Source: Chloroflexota bacterium
GTDB taxonomy: Bacteria > Chloroflexota > Dormibacteria > Dormibacterales > Dormibacteraceae
DNA length: 7,595 nucleotides
NCBI GenBank assembly: GCA_005880345.1
Contig: VBGE01000124.1
Coordinates: 1 to 7,595, forward strand
Direction of reading: 5' to 3'
Position numbers and translations under genes: made by a program. The notes below the pieces were generated by a model, which was given only the letters and a program-made list of their open reading frames with translations, was not told the DNA's origin and did not search any database. Below, in pieces: positions 6,092 to 7,595 of this stretch (position 1 is its first letter; every line of letters begins with the position of its first letter).

Positions 6092-6115
6092 GAGGCTGCA
6101 CGGAATAATCTGAAC

Positions 6116-6120
6116 GGAGG
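6116..6120 (+). promoter_or_regulatory. Ribosome binding site supporting a TTG start at 6125
   Basis: GGAGG at 6116-6120, extended to GGAGGGG, lies 4 nt before TTG at 6125. The next in-frame start candidate (GTG at 6155) falls inside the conserved IHHVT motif and would remove its histidines, so TTG is the better start despite the short spacing. Confidence 0.55.
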
Positions 6121-6124
6121 GGAA

Positions 6125-7114
6125 TTGGCCGCCAGCATTCCCGGCATCCACCACGTGACGTGCATCACCAAAGACGTCCAGAAGTGCACCGACTTCTACG
6201 TCGGCGTGCTCGGGCTGCGCTTCATCAAGAAGAGCATCAACCAGGACCTGCCGGACACCTATCACATCTATTTCGGCGACTACCTCGGCACGCCAGGCAC
6301 GGCGATGACCTTCTTCGGCTGGCCGACGTGGCCGCGGCAGAAGGCGGGGAGCGGCCAGGTCACCACCGTCTCGTTTGCGGTTCCGGCCGGCGCCCTGGAC
6401 TTCTGGAGCAGCCGCCTCAAGAAGCTGGGTGTCGACCACCGCAGGACAAGCCGCTTCGACGCCGGCGCGATCGTGCTGCGCGACGCGGACGGCATCGAGC
6501 TCGAGCTGGTGGGTCAGGCTTCCGACGATCGGTGGAAGCCATGGCACGAATCGCCGGTCGACCGCGACCACGCGATCCGCGGCTTTCATTCGGTGACGCT
6601 CACCGTGGCCGAATCGGCGGCGACCCTCGACTTGCTCACCTCGACGATGGGCTTTCGCAAAGGCCAGAAGGCGGGCAACCGCACGCGCCTGGAGACCGGG
6701 GCGGGCGGGCCGCATGCGGTGGTCGACGTGGTCGAGTCGCCGGAGGGACCGGTGGGCGAGGAGACCGTCGGCACGGTCCACCACGTCGCTTGGCGGACGC
6801 CCGACGCGGAGGCCCAGGTGAGCTGGCGCGACCTGCTCATGCGTTCCGGCCGCAACGTGACGCCGGTGATCGACCGTTGGTACTTCAAGTCGATCTATTT
6901 CCGCGAGCCGGGGGGCGTCCTGTTCGAGATCGCTACGGACGGACCCGGCTTCACCGTCGACGAGCCACCCGAGAAGCTCGGCGCCACGCTCAGCCTGCCG
7001 CCCTGGTTCCAGGTGCGGCGCGACCAGCTCGACGAGATCCTGCCGCCAATTGTCGTGCCGACCACGGCGACGACTGAAGGACACAGTCCTGCATGTCATG
7101 CGGCGGGACCGTGA
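6125..7114 (+). CDS. VOC-superfamily ring-cleaving (extradiol-type) dioxygenase
   Basis: A 329-residue protein with two tandem VOC/glyoxalase-like modules, the architecture of MhqO/MhqA-type and related ring-cleaving dioxygenases, which open catechol- or hydroquinone-like rings using Fe(II) or another divalent metal. Module 1 starts IHHVT (8-12) and contains DTYHIYFGDY and the GTPGTAMTFF motif. Module 2 starts GFHSVTL (H155), then VHHVAW (H219, H220), and ends LFEIATDGPGF with E268. H and E at these places are the usual metal ligands of the family. No signal peptide, so cytosolic. It starts with TTG behind GGAGG. The last ~15 residues (TTATTEGHSPACHAAGP) are poorly ordered in character and overlap the next gene by 17 bp. 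The neighbouring isomerase-like gene suggests both act on the same ring-cleavage route. The exact substrate is unknown; a role in quinone or hydroquinone detoxification is an alternative to catabolism. Confidence 0.88.
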   Translation: MAASIPGIHHVTCITKDVQKCTDFYVGVLGLRFIKKSINQDLPDTYHIYFGDYLGTPGTAMTFFGWPTWPRQKAGSGQVTTVSFAVPAGALDFWSSRLKKLGVDHRRTSRFDAGAIVLRDADGIELELVGQASDDRWKPWHESPVDRDHAIRGFHSVTLTVAESAATLDLLTSTMGFRKGQKAGNRTRLETGAGGPHAVVDVVESPEGPVGEETVGTVHHVAWRTPDAEAQVSWRDLLMRSGRNVTPVIDRWYFKSIYFREPGGVLFEIATDGPGFTVDEPPEKLGATLSLPPWFQVRRDQLDEILPPIVVPTTATTEGHSPACHAAGP

Positions 7115-7595
7115 GAACTTCACGCGTATGGTCTCCGACCCGAAGAACTGGAACGTCGATACACGCTGCACCGGCTGGGAGACACGCGACCTGGTCGGCC
7201 ACATGATCGACGTCATGGAGGGTTATTTCAAGAATTGGGACGCGGCGAAGGCCGGCAAGGATGGCACCGCGCTCGGCCTGCCGGTGATGGGGGAGACCCT
7301 CAACGACCACGCCCTCGAATTTCGCAAGCTTTCGCGCGAGGAGGCGCTCGAGCGCTTCAAGAAGGACGCGCAGAAGCTCGACAAGATGCTCGAGGACCTC
7401 ACCCCGGAGGAGTGGACCAGCTTCATGGTGTACCACCCGTTCGCGGGTCCGGTCCCGGCCGGTTTTTACGGGACGTTTCAGATCATGGACTATGGCGTCC
7501 ACCCCTACGACATCGAGTACGGCCTCGGCGACAAGCTGGCCACGATCGATGAGGCGTCGGCCGGACTGATCCTGCCGTTCGCGTTCGTCTTCTGG
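7098..7595 (+). CDS. Maleylpyruvate isomerase/DinB-like (MDMPI N-terminal domain) protein, partial at the 3' end
   Basis: The frame stays open to the window edge (166 codons, C-terminus missing). It resembles the four-helix DinB/mycothiol-dependent maleylpyruvate isomerase superfamily. RCTGWETRDLVGHMIDVMEGY (23-43) matches the characteristic C-x-G-W-x-x-R-D-L-x-x-H segment, with metal-ligand candidate H35. IMDYGVHPYDIEYGLG (129-144) supplies D131-x-x-x-H135, the position of the E-x-x-x-H ligand pair in characterised isomerases. Asp in place of Glu is a departure. Such proteins often use mycothiol or bacillithiol as thiol cofactor; some members have unrelated or unknown functions. ATG 7098 overlaps the dioxygenase stop by 17 bp. 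The reading frame also makes sensible protein for a few codons upstream (KDTVLHV), so a non-standard earlier start such as CTG at 7089, which has AAGGA 7 nt before it, cannot be excluded. Likely co-expressed with the dioxygenase. Confidence 0.8.
   Translation, partial: MRRDRENFTRMVSDPKNWNVDTRCTGWETRDLVGHMIDVMEGYFKNWDAAKAGKDGTALGLPVMGETLNDHALEFRKLSREEALERFKKDAQKLDKMLEDLTPEEWTSFMVYHPFAGPVPAGFYGTFQIMDYGVHPYDIEYGLGDKLATIDEASAGLILPFAFVFW

Noticed and set aside
6090..6113. Seven-codon ORF (MRLHGII) in the dioxygenase leader
   Set aside because: Its ATG overlaps the predicted -10 box, upstream of the likely transcription start, and it has no ribosome binding site; it is probably chance.
7093..7100. 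ATG at 7093 as the start of the last gene
   Set aside because: It is in a different frame from the recognisable isomerase-like protein; ATG 7098 is the correct-frame start.
5237..7216. Long minus-strand open frame (about 659 codons) opposite the lyase and dioxygenase genes
   Set aside because: It crosses several well-supported plus-strand genes and has an Arg/Asp/Val-rich shadow composition without motifs.

Overview
The window is high-GC bacterial DNA with tightly spaced genes and GTG and TTG starts. It looks like a soil-type Actinomycetota or Chloroflexota/Dormibacterota relative. The maleylpyruvate-isomerase/DinB-like gene at the right edge fits an actinobacterial-type gene pool, but the sequence alone does not settle the phylum. 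I see no tRNA, rRNA, CRISPR array or intact transposase.

Layout. (1) 26-337 is a small hypothetical ORF that looks gene-like only over about its first 60 codons. Behind it (about 205-589) is a lower-GC, mostly non-coding stretch with a strong hairpin and a pair of direct repeats. It may be a recombination or insertion scar. (2) 590-2794 (+) encodes a large secreted protein with Asp-box (BNR/sialidase-like) beta-propeller signatures and 14 cysteines. (3) 2820-2864 is a double palindrome between two convergent genes. (4) On the minus strand, about 2873-3889 is a one-domain MetE-like (cobalamin-independent methionine synthase C-terminal) protein. It appears to have lost a short internal loop that in relatives carries the last zinc-binding cysteine. 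(5) Diverging from it on the plus strand are a PaaK-like AMP-forming CoA ligase (3918-5267) and, overlapping it by GTGA, a citryl-CoA lyase/citrate-synthase-fold protein (5264-6088). Then, behind a good candidate promoter, come a two-module VOC/extradiol-type ring-cleaving dioxygenase (6125-7114) and, overlapping by 17 bp, a maleylpyruvate-isomerase/DinB-like protein that runs off the window (7098-7595).

How they may work together. The ligase and lyase are translationally coupled and could activate an acid as its CoA thioester and then cleave a C-C bond. The dioxygenase and isomerase-like pair suggests aromatic-ring catabolism. The substrates cannot be read from the sequence.

The two most unusual points are a palindromic REP-like repeat that seems to be translated as part of the N-terminus of the lyase, and the in-frame loss of a metal-ligand loop in the MetE-like protein.
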